Origin: JANMDR01 sp031376425
GTDB lineage: Bacteria; Pseudomonadota; Gammaproteobacteria; Burkholderiales; Usitatibacteraceae
Length of the DNA stretch: 24,736 bases
Reading direction: 5' to 3'
Assembly: GCA_031376425.1 (NCBI GenBank)
Contig: JANMDR010000092.1
Coordinates: 1 to 24,736, forward strand
The position numbers and the translations under genes are program-made. Below are positions 7,297-14,377 of the stretch, piece after piece. Below the pieces are notes generated by a model, which was given only the letters and a program-made list of their open reading frames with translations, searched no databases and was not told the origin of the DNA. Each line of letters starts with the position of its first letter. Position 1 is the first letter of the stretch.

Positions 7297-8538
7297 TTAC
7301 GCTACTGGCTTTTCCAACTCAAAAGCCGTGTGTAAAGCGCGTACGGCAAGCTCTAAATACTTTTCATCCAGCACTACTGAGGTTTTAATTTCGGACGTAG
7401 AAATCATCTGAATATTGATGTTTTCCTTCGCCAAGGTGCCAAACATTTTTGCTGCTATACCTGCATGGCTGCGCATGCCAATTCCTACCAGCGAAACCTT
7501 AGCTATTTTATTATCCCCCATTACTGCGCGTGCTTTTACTTCTGGTAGCACTACATCATTCAAAATTGCCAAGGCACGATTGTAATCGCCGCGTTGTACC
7601 GTAAATGAAAAATCGGTATGGCCGTCAATTGACGTATTTTGCAAGATCACGTCCACATCAATATTTGCGTCCGCAATTGGCCCTAAAATATTGAAGGCGA
7701 TACCGGGGCGATCAGGCACGCCGGTGATGGTGAGTTTGGCCTCGTCGCGCGTAAAAGCGATGCCAGAGATAATTGGATCTTCCATTTTGTCTTCTTCCTC
7801 AAAGGTAATTAGGGTGCCCATATCCGTCGAATTTACATCGGTAAATGAGGACAGCACCCGCAATTTAACGCGATATTTTCCGGCAAACTCTACTGAGCGA
7901 ATTTGCAGCACTTTAGAGCCCAAACTTGCCAACTCAAACATCTCTTCAAACGTAATCGTCTTTAACCGTCGCGCTTCAGGCACCACGCGCGGATCAGTGG
8001 TGTAAACCCCATCCACATCAGTATAAATTTGGCATTCATCGGCCTTCAGCGCCGCCGCAAGAGCCACACCTGTCGTGTCAGACCCACCACGCCCCAAAGT
8101 GGTGATATTGCCGTTTTCATCCACCCCCTGAAAACCCGCTACAACCACAACCGTACCCGCATTTAAATCGGCACGAATCGCTGCTTCATCAATGGCTAAA
8201 ATGCGCGCCTTGCTATGCGCGTCATCAGTGGTAATTTTTACCTGCGCACCCGTGTAGCTTTTGGCCTTCAGCCCTGCACTTTGAAGGGCAATTGCCAGCA
8301 AGCCTATGGTTACCTGCTCACCCGTAGACGCAATAACGTCTAACTCACGCGGGTCAGGTTCATCGCTAAGCTGTTTTGCCAAGGCAATTAAGCGATTCGT
8401 TTCACCAGACATGGCGGAAACCACCACCACAATTTGATTACCTTCGTCATAAAACCGTTTTACGCGCCGCGCTACTTCACGTATGCGCTCGGGGCTGCCC
8501 ATAGAGGTGCCGCCGTATTTTTGTACAAGTAATGCCAC
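7297..8538 (-). CDS. lysC: Aspartate kinase
   Basis: Phosphorylates aspartate with ATP, the first step of the lysine, threonine and methionine pathway in the cytoplasm. 413 residues, a normal length for the monofunctional enzyme. The N-terminus carries VQKYGGTSMG (Lys7 in the kinase motif), followed by ISAMSGETNR-like text (VVSAMSGETNRL), the GRGGSDTTG nucleotide/substrate loop and IYTDVDGVYTTDPR. Two ACT domains occupy about 265-410 (LTITGVPDRPGIAFNIL and VSLVGIGMRSHAGIA), the site of feedback control by lysine and threonine in this family. The start codon is GTG at 8536-8538, with AGAGA a few bases upstream. It is divergent from queD, and a tRNA-Ser lies nearby, a neighbourhood often seen in betaproteobacteria. 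Confidence 0.97.
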   Translation of the reverse strand: MALLVQKYGGTSMGSPERIREVARRVKRFYDEGNQIVVVVSAMSGETNRLIALAKQLSDEPDPRELDVIASTGEQVTIGLLAIALQSAGLKAKSYTGAQVKITTDDAHSKARILAIDEAAIRADLNAGTVVVVAGFQGVDENGNITTLGRGGSDTTGVALAAALKADECQIYTDVDGVYTTDPRVVPEARRLKTITFEEMFELASLGSKVLQIRSVEFAGKYRVKLRVLSSFTDVNSTDMGTLITFEEEDKMEDPIISGIAFTRDEAKLTITGVPDRPGIAFNILGPIADANIDVDVILQNTSIDGHTDFSFTVQRGDYNRALAILNDVVLPEVKARAVMGDNKIAKVSLVGIGMRSHAGIAAKMFGTLAKENINIQMISTSEIKTSVVLDEKYLELAVRALHTAFELEKPVA

Positions 8539-8643
8539 TGTTTTTCTCTAAAAGGTGGAGTTAAAAATTGCCAAGAGCAATATATTACCCTGCCTTTGCA
8601 GGTTTTTGCTGCGCCGCACCATTGAGGAGCGTAAAATAGTTAA

Positions 8644-9132
8644 ATGAACACACAAAATACCCACCCAAATATCGCAAAACCGCCCATTTCTATCACCCGC
8701 CGGCTAGAATTTGATGCTGGGCATCGCCTGCCGAACCACAAAAGCCAATGCCGCAATTTGCATGGCCATCGCTACGCCCTTGAAATCACCCTCACCTCCA
8801 CCCCGCAGGCGGATGTAGGCACGTCGGACGACGGTATGGTGCTAGATTTTGGCGATATCAAAGCCATTGCCAATGAAAAATTGGTCAATCTTTGGGATCA
8901 CGCGTTTTTGGTCTATAAGGGCGATACTGACCTAGTCGCGTTTTTAGCCACCATTCCCGACCATAAAACCGTGGTGTTAGATTGCGTGCCCACGAGCGAA
9001 AACCTAGCACAAGCCGCCTTCGATATTTTGCAGCACGCCTACCATGATCGCTTTGGCAAAGAACTCAAGCTCACATTCCTGCGCCTATACGAAACACCCA
9101 ATTGCTGGGCGGATGTGCGGGCAACGAATTAA
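8644..9132 (+). CDS. queD: 6-carboxy-5,6,7,8-tetrahydropterin synthase
   Basis: Converts dihydroneopterin triphosphate to 6-carboxytetrahydropterin, second step of queuosine/7-deazapurine synthesis. 162 residues. The zinc ligands are visible as His27 (FDAGHRLP) and His40 and His42 (NLHGH); Cys36 (SQCRNLHGH) is the catalytic cysteine. Further family marks are DHAF (Asp85, His86), PTSEN at 116-120 and LYETPNCW with Glu150. The N-terminus is about 15 residues longer than usual; GAGGAG lies some 13 bases before the chosen ATG, so translation may be modest. No other queuosine gene is in view. Confidence 0.95.
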   Translation: MNTQNTHPNIAKPPISITRRLEFDAGHRLPNHKSQCRNLHGHRYALEITLTSTPQADVGTSDDGMVLDFGDIKAIANEKLVNLWDHAFLVYKGDTDLVAFLATIPDHKTVVLDCVPTSENLAQAAFDILQHAYHDRFGKELKLTFLRLYETPNCWADVRATN

Positions 9133-9174
9133 CGCCGTTTGACGTATGCGTTGAAATTCGATTTAAGCGCTCAA

Positions 9175-9199
9175 CAAAAAAGCCACCGAACCGGTGACT
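9175..9199 (-). terminator. Terminator of tRNA-Ser
   Basis: On the minus strand an 8-bp stem (AGTCACCG with CGGTGGCT, loop GTT) is followed by a run of six T. It lies about 20 bases past the 3' end of tRNA-Ser and reads in its direction; it could also act on the convergent queD transcript. Confidence 0.75.
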
Positions 9200-9219
9200 T
9201 TGCGCTTTGCTGCCAAATC

Positions 9220-9309
9220 TGGCGGAGGGTGTGAGATTCGAACTCACGGACAACTTGCGCTGTCGCCAGTTTTCAAGACTGGTGCATTCAACCGCTCTGC
9301 CAACCCTCC
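9220..9309 (-). tRNA. tRNA-Ser (TGA)
   Basis: 90 bases with encoded CCA. The acceptor stem pairs GGAGGGT with ACCCTCC, the discriminator is G, the T-arm is GTGAG-TTCGAAT-CTCAC, and a long variable arm marks a class II tRNA. The anticodon loop is CTTGAAA with anticodon TGA, which reads UCA and related serine codons. Confidence 0.97.
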
Positions 9310-9464
9310 AAGCCGCGCAGTTTAACGTAAAAAGCACCGCCATGGGCAGAAAAAGCGGTTTTTTTATTCTTGATGCGCATAAATTTTAATGGTTCCGCAA
9401 TCTAAAACCGATTAAGATAGTGCTTGTTGTGCAATACTTTTCCATTACTTTGAGGACGCCTAAC

Positions 9465-10157
9465 ATGAATGCTGATATTTTAAATACGGGCAATGACACT
9501 ACGATACTAGCTGAACGTAATAAAGTGCTACGTAATACCTATGGTTTGCTCTCACTTTCACTCATTCCGACTATTTTTGGCGCTTGGTTGGGTAGCGCAC
9601 TCAATTTCTCGCCAATGATTGAAGGGCGCCCTTTTGTTTCCTTTATGTTGTTTATGGCGGTGGCATTCGGATTTTTCTACGCGATTGAAAAAACCAAGAA
9701 TTCCGGTTGGGGCATTGCCATTTTGCTGGCCTTTACCTTGTTTATGGGCTTGATGATGACTGGGTTGATCACCCGTACCTTGCGGTTTTCAAACGGGCCG
9801 CAATTAATTGCCTTAGCCTTTGGTGCAACAGCTACGATTTTCTTCGGCATGGCCGTTTTGGCTAATACCATCAAGCGCGATTTAAGCGGCATGGGTAAGT
9901 TTTTGTTCGTTGGGATGATTATGTTATTGGTTGCCATTGTTGCCAATATTTTCTTGCAACTACCAGGGCTATCTATCGCTATTTCGGTCATTGCCGTTGG
10001 TATTTTTTCAGCTTATATGCTCTACGATATTAAGCAAATAATCGACGGTGGCGAAACTAACTACATCACCGCGACATTGAGCCTGTATTTAGATATTTAC
10101 AATGTGTTTGCCCATCTGCTTTCACTGCTTGGCATATTTGGCGGCGAAAAAGATTAA
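9465..10157 (+). CDS. Bax inhibitor-1 / YccA family membrane protein
   Basis: 230 residues from the ATG at 9465, which has GAGG 9 bases upstream; an earlier in-frame ATG at 9420 has no such site. After a hydrophilic N-terminus of about 30 residues (NKVLRNTYGLLSLSL is the usual family opening) come about seven hydrophobic helices. The last section SAYMLYDIKQIIDGG and TLSLYLDIYNVFAHLL contains the conserved acidic residues of the BI-1 fold, and the end GIFGGEKD fits. In E. coli the relative YccA modulates the FtsH protease, while other members form calcium leak channels; which applies here is not shown. A strong terminator follows 46 bp downstream. Confidence 0.92.
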   Translation: MNADILNTGNDTTILAERNKVLRNTYGLLSLSLIPTIFGAWLGSALNFSPMIEGRPFVSFMLFMAVAFGFFYAIEKTKNSGWGIAILLAFTLFMGLMMTGLITRTLRFSNGPQLIALAFGATATIFFGMAVLANTIKRDLSGMGKFLFVGMIMLLVAIVANIFLQLPGLSIAISVIAVGIFSAYMLYDIKQIIDGGETNYITATLSLYLDIYNVFAHLLSLLGIFGGEKD

Positions 10158-10202
10158 ATTCTTCTAGGGTTAAACCTTTTAAGAATTAAACCCCTCAGCA
10201 TT

Positions 10203-10241
10203 AAAAAAGCCAGCCAATTTCATTATCGGCTGGCTTTTTTT
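10203..10241 (+). terminator. Rho-independent terminator after the BI-1/YccA gene
   Basis: AGCCAGCC (10208-10215) pairs with GGCTGGCT (10228-10235) around a 12-base loop, with a run of A before it and a run of seven T after it, so it can work in both directions between the convergent BI-1 and EthD genes. Confidence 0.92.
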
Positions 10242-10276
10242 CGCCCTCAATTTGCGAACGCTATACTTGTACACTT

Positions 10277-10588
10277 CTATACTTCTTCAGATTCCATGAT
10301 GAGCACCGTCACGCCGCCAGTCGCAAAGTTTTTAAGGTCGGCCGCAACTGCTTCGCCAATGGCTGAAATCATGGCATTGTGAATATCTTTTTTGGCGCTA
10401 AACGTCAGTGTTGCCACCATAAAATAAGGTGAGCCTCCGCCAAAATCACTAACTGCCCCGCAGCTTACCTCATAGCGAATTAGCCCCGGTAGCTGTTTTG
10501 CCAAGGGAATATGCGTTTCCCGATAATAGTGCTGGAACGCAGCGGCGTCATCCGGTTCGCCGTATAGCGCAATAATTTGGGCAGACAT
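10277..10588 (-). CDS. EthD-domain (dimeric alpha-beta barrel) protein
   Basis: 103 residues with the start at 10588, chosen because GAGGATT lies properly spaced upstream; an earlier in-frame ATG at 10621 does not have one. The family pattern is seen in LYGEPDDAAAFQHYYRETHI followed by PLAKQLPGLIRYEVS, then YFMVATLTF and a C-terminal helix with DLKNFATGG. EthD-like proteins are small dimeric ferredoxin-like folds found with various oxidative degradation enzymes, some with haem or unknown ligands; no catalytic residue is evident. It stands alone, divergent from the BLUF gene, and ends at the shared terminator. Confidence 0.88.
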   Translation of the reverse strand: MSAQIIALYGEPDDAAAFQHYYRETHIPLAKQLPGLIRYEVSCGAVSDFGGGSPYFMVATLTFSAKKDIHNAMISAIGEAVAADLKNFATGGVTVLIMESEEV

Positions 10589-10843
10589 GGGGTAATCCTC
10601 AGTTAATTTGGGCTGATCCATTTAGGCCGATCCGTACGGCTTTATTTCGGATATCAACAAGCGATTTCGCGCATCAAATTGTAATCCCTTTATGCACTGC
10701 AAAAAAGTTCACATTACCGCAGTAATACAGAATCAGCCCATTTTTACACAAACCCGACACAGACTTATTAATTCAGATAATTTAATGGAAATTACCAAGC
10801 TATAATCAGGATAATATTTTAGGAACTTATCGTATACCCTAGC
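10589..10843. promoter_or_regulatory. Divergent EthD/BLUF promoter region
   Basis: 255 bp between divergent genes. A TATAAT (10801-10806) points to the BLUF gene, but its -35 region is poor. AT-rich sequence around 10770-10820 fits a promoter area. No operator repeat was recognised. Confidence 0.4.
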
Positions 10844-11272
10844 ATGACGCACTCCCTCACTTATGTAAGTCAGGCCACTATGCAGTTTAGTGATGCGCAA
10901 TTAAAGTCACTATCTCTAGCGGCACAGAAGCGTAATCTAACCCTAGAGATAACTGGTGCGCTCGCCTATTCAAACGGTTGGTTTATCCAAGTTCTTGAAG
11001 GCGATAAAGCGAAAGTTAAGGCGCTATATGAGGCCATCACCCGCGATCCACGGCATACTCACCTCACCATTGTGATTGAGGAAGATGTAGCCGCGCGTTC
11101 ATTTGCCGACTGGTCAATGGCCGTTATTCGCAGTTCCCAAACCGAAAATGACACACTGCGCAATGTGTATCACATCGCCCGACGCGCCGAAAGCGATGAA
11201 AAGTTTGATAGCGTCGATGCGCTCCACGCGTTTATCGCACCACCACGCTTGGCGATACAGGGTAATTTTTAG
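10844..11272 (+). CDS. BLUF-domain blue-light photoreceptor
   Basis: 142 residues, consisting of one BLUF domain (1-95) and a short C-terminal helical tail; such short proteins act through protein partners rather than an attached output domain. BLUF domains bind FAD and switch by a tyrosine-glutamine hydrogen-bond change. The photoactive set is present: Tyr7 (LTYVS), Asn31 (KRNL), Gln49 (GWFIQVLEG), Trp90 and Met92 (FADWSMAV). ITGALAYSNGWF and the DPRHTHL motif confirm the family. AGGA lies 20 bases before the ATG, too far for a typical ribosome site, so the transcript may be weakly translated. The partner is not evident; adjacent genes are an EthD protein (divergent) and a toxin-antitoxin remnant. 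Confidence 0.94.
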   Translation: MTHSLTYVSQATMQFSDAQLKSLSLAAQKRNLTLEITGALAYSNGWFIQVLEGDKAKVKALYEAITRDPRHTHLTIVIEEDVAARSFADWSMAVIRSSQTENDTLRNVYHIARRAESDEKFDSVDALHAFIAPPRLAIQGNF

Positions 11273-11458
11273 GGTTGCGTTGTTCAGCCGCAGCCTATCC
11301 AATCAAGCGGTTTTTTAGCTTGTGGACATAAAAACAAATATGCACGCCGTTGAATAGCAGCACGCGAAACCCAAGTGTTGCGATTCTCGAAAATAGTTCT
11401 TAAACTGTTATTCTTGATCTCTTACCGTCATAATGAATTTCGATAAACAAGGAAGCGC

Positions 11459-11749
11459 ATGCGACCGTCCGTGGTGCTCAACATAAAGCGAAATGCAGTG
11501 CGCGAAACGGTGAACCGTTTTCGCACCGCGAACCCACGCGTCTTCGGTTCGGTGCTGCATGGCACCGACCAAGATGGTAGCGACCTTGATTTGTTGGTCG
11601 ATGCACGACCGCGGGCGACGCTATTGGATTTGGGTGATTTAGAAGACGAACTAAAATCGCTGCTCGGTGTTGACGTTAATTTGCTAACACCCGGCGACCT
11701 ACCGCCTAAATTGCGAGAGAAGGTGCTCGCGGAGGCACAACCGGTGTGA
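11459..11749 (+). CDS. mntA: MntA-type nucleotidyltransferase antitoxin
   Basis: 96 residues of the minimal nucleotidyltransferase family. The catalytic signature is FGSVLHGTDQDGSDLDLLVD, with Gly-Ser and the Asp-x-Asp metal pair (SDLDLLVD). In characterised MntA/HepT pairs this enzyme adds AMP groups to a tyrosine of the HepT toxin and so blocks it. AAGGA just before the ATG is a good ribosome site. The stop overlaps the start of hepT (GTGTGA), so the pair is coupled. The antitoxin looks intact although its toxin is broken. Confidence 0.9.
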   Translation: MRPSVVLNIKRNAVRETVNRFRTANPRVFGSVLHGTDQDGSDLDLLVDARPRATLLDLGDLEDELKSLLGVDVNLLTPGDLPPKLREKVLAEAQPV

Positions 11750-12095
11750 GCGACAACCGCCTGCCTGATTATCTCGATCACATTGAGCAGGCCGCAGCTG
11801 ATGCGTGTAGCTTCGTCGCACCCAGCAGGCCGTTATCATGAGCCTCATCATTATCGGTGAGGCCGCCGCAAAGGTGATGGATAGCTATGCCGAGTTCACA
11901 GAGGCGCACACCGAAGTGCCGTGGCGTAGCATGCGCAATATGCGTAATCGCATGGCACACGGTTATTTCGACATCAACCTTGATGTGGTGTGGGAAACAG
12001 CGCAAGAATGGCTTCCGGCGTTGCTAAAACAGCTATCTGCTGTGCGCCGAAACGCCAACGATGCGGGTAGTAACAACGAAGGAATGAAACGATGA
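11746..12095 (+). pseudogene. hepT: HepT ribonuclease toxin, split by an internal deletion
   Basis: HepT toxins are small helical RNases with an Arg-x4-His-x-Tyr motif. The first frame starts at GTG 11746 (GGAGG 10 bases upstream), reads SDNRLPDYLDHIEQAAADAC and ends at TGA 11839-11841. The rest of the protein continues in another frame: RTQQAVIMSLIIIGEAAAKV to the stop at 12095, including the intact catalytic motif RNRMAHGYFD and WETAQEWLPALL. About 12 residues expected between SFV and RTQQ are missing; the frame change fits a deletion of 3n+1 bases (about 37). An ATG at 11838 overlaps the first stop as ATGA, so an 85-residue C-terminal half could be made by reinitiation. A full-length toxin cannot be made without a frameshift. 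Confidence 0.85.
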
Positions 12096-12154
12096 CCAAC
12101 AATATCGGCGCCACGTGGATTGCATTCTACGGCGCTGCCCTTTCCACGATCTAA
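12092..12154 (+). pseudogene. Truncated 20-codon remnant after hepT
   Basis: A short frame starting MTNNIGATWIAFYGAALSTI, preceded by GAAGGA at 8 bases and overlapping the hepT stop codon (ATGA), so it starts like a real third gene of the operon. It ends at TAA 12152-12154, overlapping the convergent inositol-phosphatase stop. The sequence looks like the start of a longer, partly hydrophobic protein cut short, probably by the rearrangement that placed the phosphatase gene here. Function unknown. Confidence 0.4.
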
Positions 12155-12969
12155 AGGCTCATCGCTTCACGCACCATAGCAGCCACTTCGCTATGCAGTC
12201 GCGGTGCGCCCGCAAGCACTGCATATTCTTTTTCTGCGGCCGTTGCGGATATATCTAAATCCAGCGGCTGTCCGGTTACATCGGTATAAAGGCCGCCTGC
12301 CTCTTGAACAATCAGCATGGGTGCGGCGATATCCCATAGCCGTGTACTTTGGTTCAGCATGCCACCCAAGCGGCCTTCCGCTGTATAAGCAGGATCAAAC
12401 AAGCTATTGGTGGCGCGAATATTTCTTACGCGACGGAGCAGCTTGGATAGAAGCCGCACATTGCGTTCGGCTTCGTCGTCGGTGGATCCACCGTCCATTC
12501 CATACGCCCAAAGCACATCAGCTAGCAATTGATCAAGTGCCACGGAAATGCGTTTTCCGTTTTTGAATGCACCGCCGCCTACTTCTGCGTAATAGGTATC
12601 GTCCGTCAATGGCATATGCATAACGCCTAGCACTGGCACTTTTCCATGTAGCACGGCAATCAATACCCCGAACCATGGAATTCCGGCTGCGTAGTTAGAG
12701 GTTCCATCGAGCGGGTCTATTACCCAAGTGAACTCCGATTCGCGAAGATCACAGCCCGTTTCTTCGGCAATAATTGAATGACTTGGATACTTTTGGCGGA
12801 TTCCTTGAACAATCAGTGCCTCAGATTTTGAATCGGCTACCGTAACGATATTGCTGTTATCCCCTTTTTTGGCTAAAACTTGCACATCACCGTCGGCCTC
12901 CAAAAGAGACCGCCCTGCACGCTTGGCAAGATCAATTGCAGTTATCAGCATTTCGTTTTTGAAGTGCAT
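12151..12969 (-). CDS. Inositol monophosphatase family enzyme
   Basis: 272 residues, normal for this family of lithium-sensitive, magnesium-dependent phosphatases (SuhB, CysQ and relatives). Metal-binding residues are visible: Glu69-Glu70 (IIAEETG), Asp85-x-Leu-Asp88-Gly-Thr-Ser (WVIDPLDGTSNY) and Asp213 (LWDIAAPMLIVQEAGG). The substrate (inositol phosphate, 3'-phosphoadenosine phosphate, fructose bisphosphate or other) cannot be decided. The gene stands alone on its strand, and its stop codon overlaps the end of the small plus-strand remnant. The region upstream has no good ribosome site at close range. It may be a second member beside a housekeeping SuhB elsewhere. Confidence 0.92.
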   Translation of the reverse strand: MHFKNEMLITAIDLAKRAGRSLLEADGDVQVLAKKGDNSNIVTVADSKSEALIVQGIRQKYPSHSIIAEETGCDLRESEFTWVIDPLDGTSNYAAGIPWFGVLIAVLHGKVPVLGVMHMPLTDDTYYAEVGGGAFKNGKRISVALDQLLADVLWAYGMDGGSTDDEAERNVRLLSKLLRRVRNIRATNSLFDPAYTAEGRLGGMLNQSTRLWDIAAPMLIVQEAGGLYTDVTGQPLDLDISATAAEKEYAVLAGAPRLHSEVAAMVREAMSL

Positions 12970-13070
12970 ATTGAAGACTCGGAGGTTAATTCCAAGTTAA
13001 GATCGTTTGCCTAAATTTCTGAAGGTATTCGCTGCCAAACCTCGACAAATACCGCACGTTGGAAACACTG

Positions 13071-13096
13071 TAGTGGCACGGCATGCCGTGGCCCTA
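13071..13096. repeat. Intergenic palindrome with core CACGGCATGCCGTG
   Basis: A perfect 14-base palindrome (13077-13090) extended outward with two mismatches to 26 bases. It lies between the CoA-transferase stop and the inositol-phosphatase start. The form is close to a widespread bacterial palindromic repeat; it could end the CoA-transferase transcript, but there is no T-run. Confidence 0.6.
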
Positions 13097-13101
13097 TAAA
13101 A

Positions 13102-14352
13102 TTAAACGCTTTTTGTCGCCTTACTGGTAATCATCGCATCAATTTCTGCATCCGAGTATCCGGCTTCTAGCAACACTTCGCGACTGTGCTCGCCCAGCCG
13201 CGCTGCTAGGCGGCGAATCGTTAGGGGTGTGGCGCTGTAATCGCCTACGGGGGCGGTCATGCGCATACGTCCTTCGGTGGGATGATCAAACTGCGGAAAA
13301 TAATGAATGGCGTTTAGGTGTGGGTCATCAATTAGACTATCCAAGGTGTGCATCGGTGCGGCTGGAATATCACCTTCATCTAACAGTTGCATCCATTGGG
13401 CACTGGTGCGCTCTTGCATCACTTGCGCTACATAAGTGTACACGGCGTCAATATTCGCAGCCCGGGCAGTGTGGTTGCAAAAACGCGGGTCTTGAGCCAA
13501 CTCTGGCTTACCAATAAGCGTGAAAAAGCGCGCCCAGTGGCCATCATTATAAATTAGCACGCATAGATAACCATCTTTGGTAGCGTAAGGGCGACGGTGC
13601 TGCGCCAGTAAACGGGCATAGCCAGGCTCACCTTCCGCAGGCACAAAACTCTTGCCGCCCAAATGGTCGCCCAGCACAAATTGCGATAGGCTCTCAAACA
13701 TACTCACCGTAACGCTTTGCCCCACGCCAGTTTTAGCGCGATGATACAGCGCACCGGTGACGGCAATAGCCGTCTGTAAACCCACAGAACGGTCACCAAG
13801 GGTTGTAGGCGCATATCGCGGCACCTCACTGCCTTGCTGCTGCGATAAGCTCGCCACCGCCGCCATGCCTTGAATCAGATCATCATAGGCAGGGCGTCCG
13901 GCGTATGGTCCTTTTTCACTAAAGCCGATGGCACCCACATAGATAATGGCGGGGTTAATTGCGGCAACCGCGTCATAACTCAAGCCCAAGCGCTGCATGG
14001 CTTGGGGACGCACGTTGTAAATCAGCACATCACTTTGTGCAATTAAACGCTTAATGGCTGCTAATCCCTCAGGTTTTTTCAGATCAAGCACCAAGGAGCG
14101 TTTATTGCGATTGGCGTTCATAAAAATATGGCCCATGCCGGCATGGCGCATCGGCCCCACCCAACGCATATTGTCCCCTACTGGAGCTTCGATTTTAATG
14201 ACATCTGCGCCCATATCTCCCAATATTTGGGTGGCGTACGGACCCATCACTACTGTGGTGAGATCGAGTACTTTTACGCCCGCAAGGGGCCCGGTGTTGG
14301 TGGTGGCAAGTGTGGCGGTGGCAGTTGTAAGGGTAGCGGTTGGTTGCGTCAT
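13102..14352 (-). CDS. CaiB/BaiF family (class III) CoA transferase
   Basis: 416 residues, a typical length. Class III CoA transferases move CoA between carboxylic acids through an aspartyl-CoA thioester on the enzyme. The expected catalytic aspartate is Asp157 in RPAYDDLIQG. Other marks are GVKVLDLTTVVMGPYATQIL near the start, ADVIKIEAP, NRNKRSLVLDLK and LIYNVRPQAM. The first 20 residues are an unusual Thr/Ala-rich lead (PTATLTTATATLATT) before the family start, so the true start may be later. No purine-rich ribosome site precedes the ATG; AGGAGG occurs on the opposite strand at that place. It follows relA by 25 bp on the same strand, so it may be in its transcript. The acid substrate is unknown. 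Confidence 0.9.
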   Translation of the reverse strand: MTQPTATLTTATATLATTNTGPLAGVKVLDLTTVVMGPYATQILGDMGADVIKIEAPVGDNMRWVGPMRHAGMGHIFMNANRNKRSLVLDLKKPEGLAAIKRLIAQSDVLIYNVRPQAMQRLGLSYDAVAAINPAIIYVGAIGFSEKGPYAGRPAYDDLIQGMAAVASLSQQQGSEVPRYAPTTLGDRSVGLQTAIAVTGALYHRAKTGVGQSVTVSMFESLSQFVLGDHLGGKSFVPAEGEPGYARLLAQHRRPYATKDGYLCVLIYNDGHWARFFTLIGKPELAQDPRFCNHTARAANIDAVYTYVAQVMQERTSAQWMQLLDEGDIPAAPMHTLDSLIDDPHLNAIHYFPQFDHPTEGRMRMTAPVGDYSATPLTIRRLAARLGEHSREVLLEAGYSDAEIDAMITSKATKSV

Positions 14353-14377
14353 AGGAGGTTAAAATTATCTATAAAAT

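Noticed and set aside
10820..10843. GGAACTT upstream of the BLUF gene as an ECF -35 element
   Set aside because: It lies only about 20 bases before the start codon, leaving no room for a proper spacer and -10; TATAAT at 10801 is the better promoter clue.
11838..12095. Treating the 85-codon frame as a complete short HepT gene
   Set aside because: The first frame at 11746 has the family's normal N-terminus and start signals, so both are parts of one broken gene.
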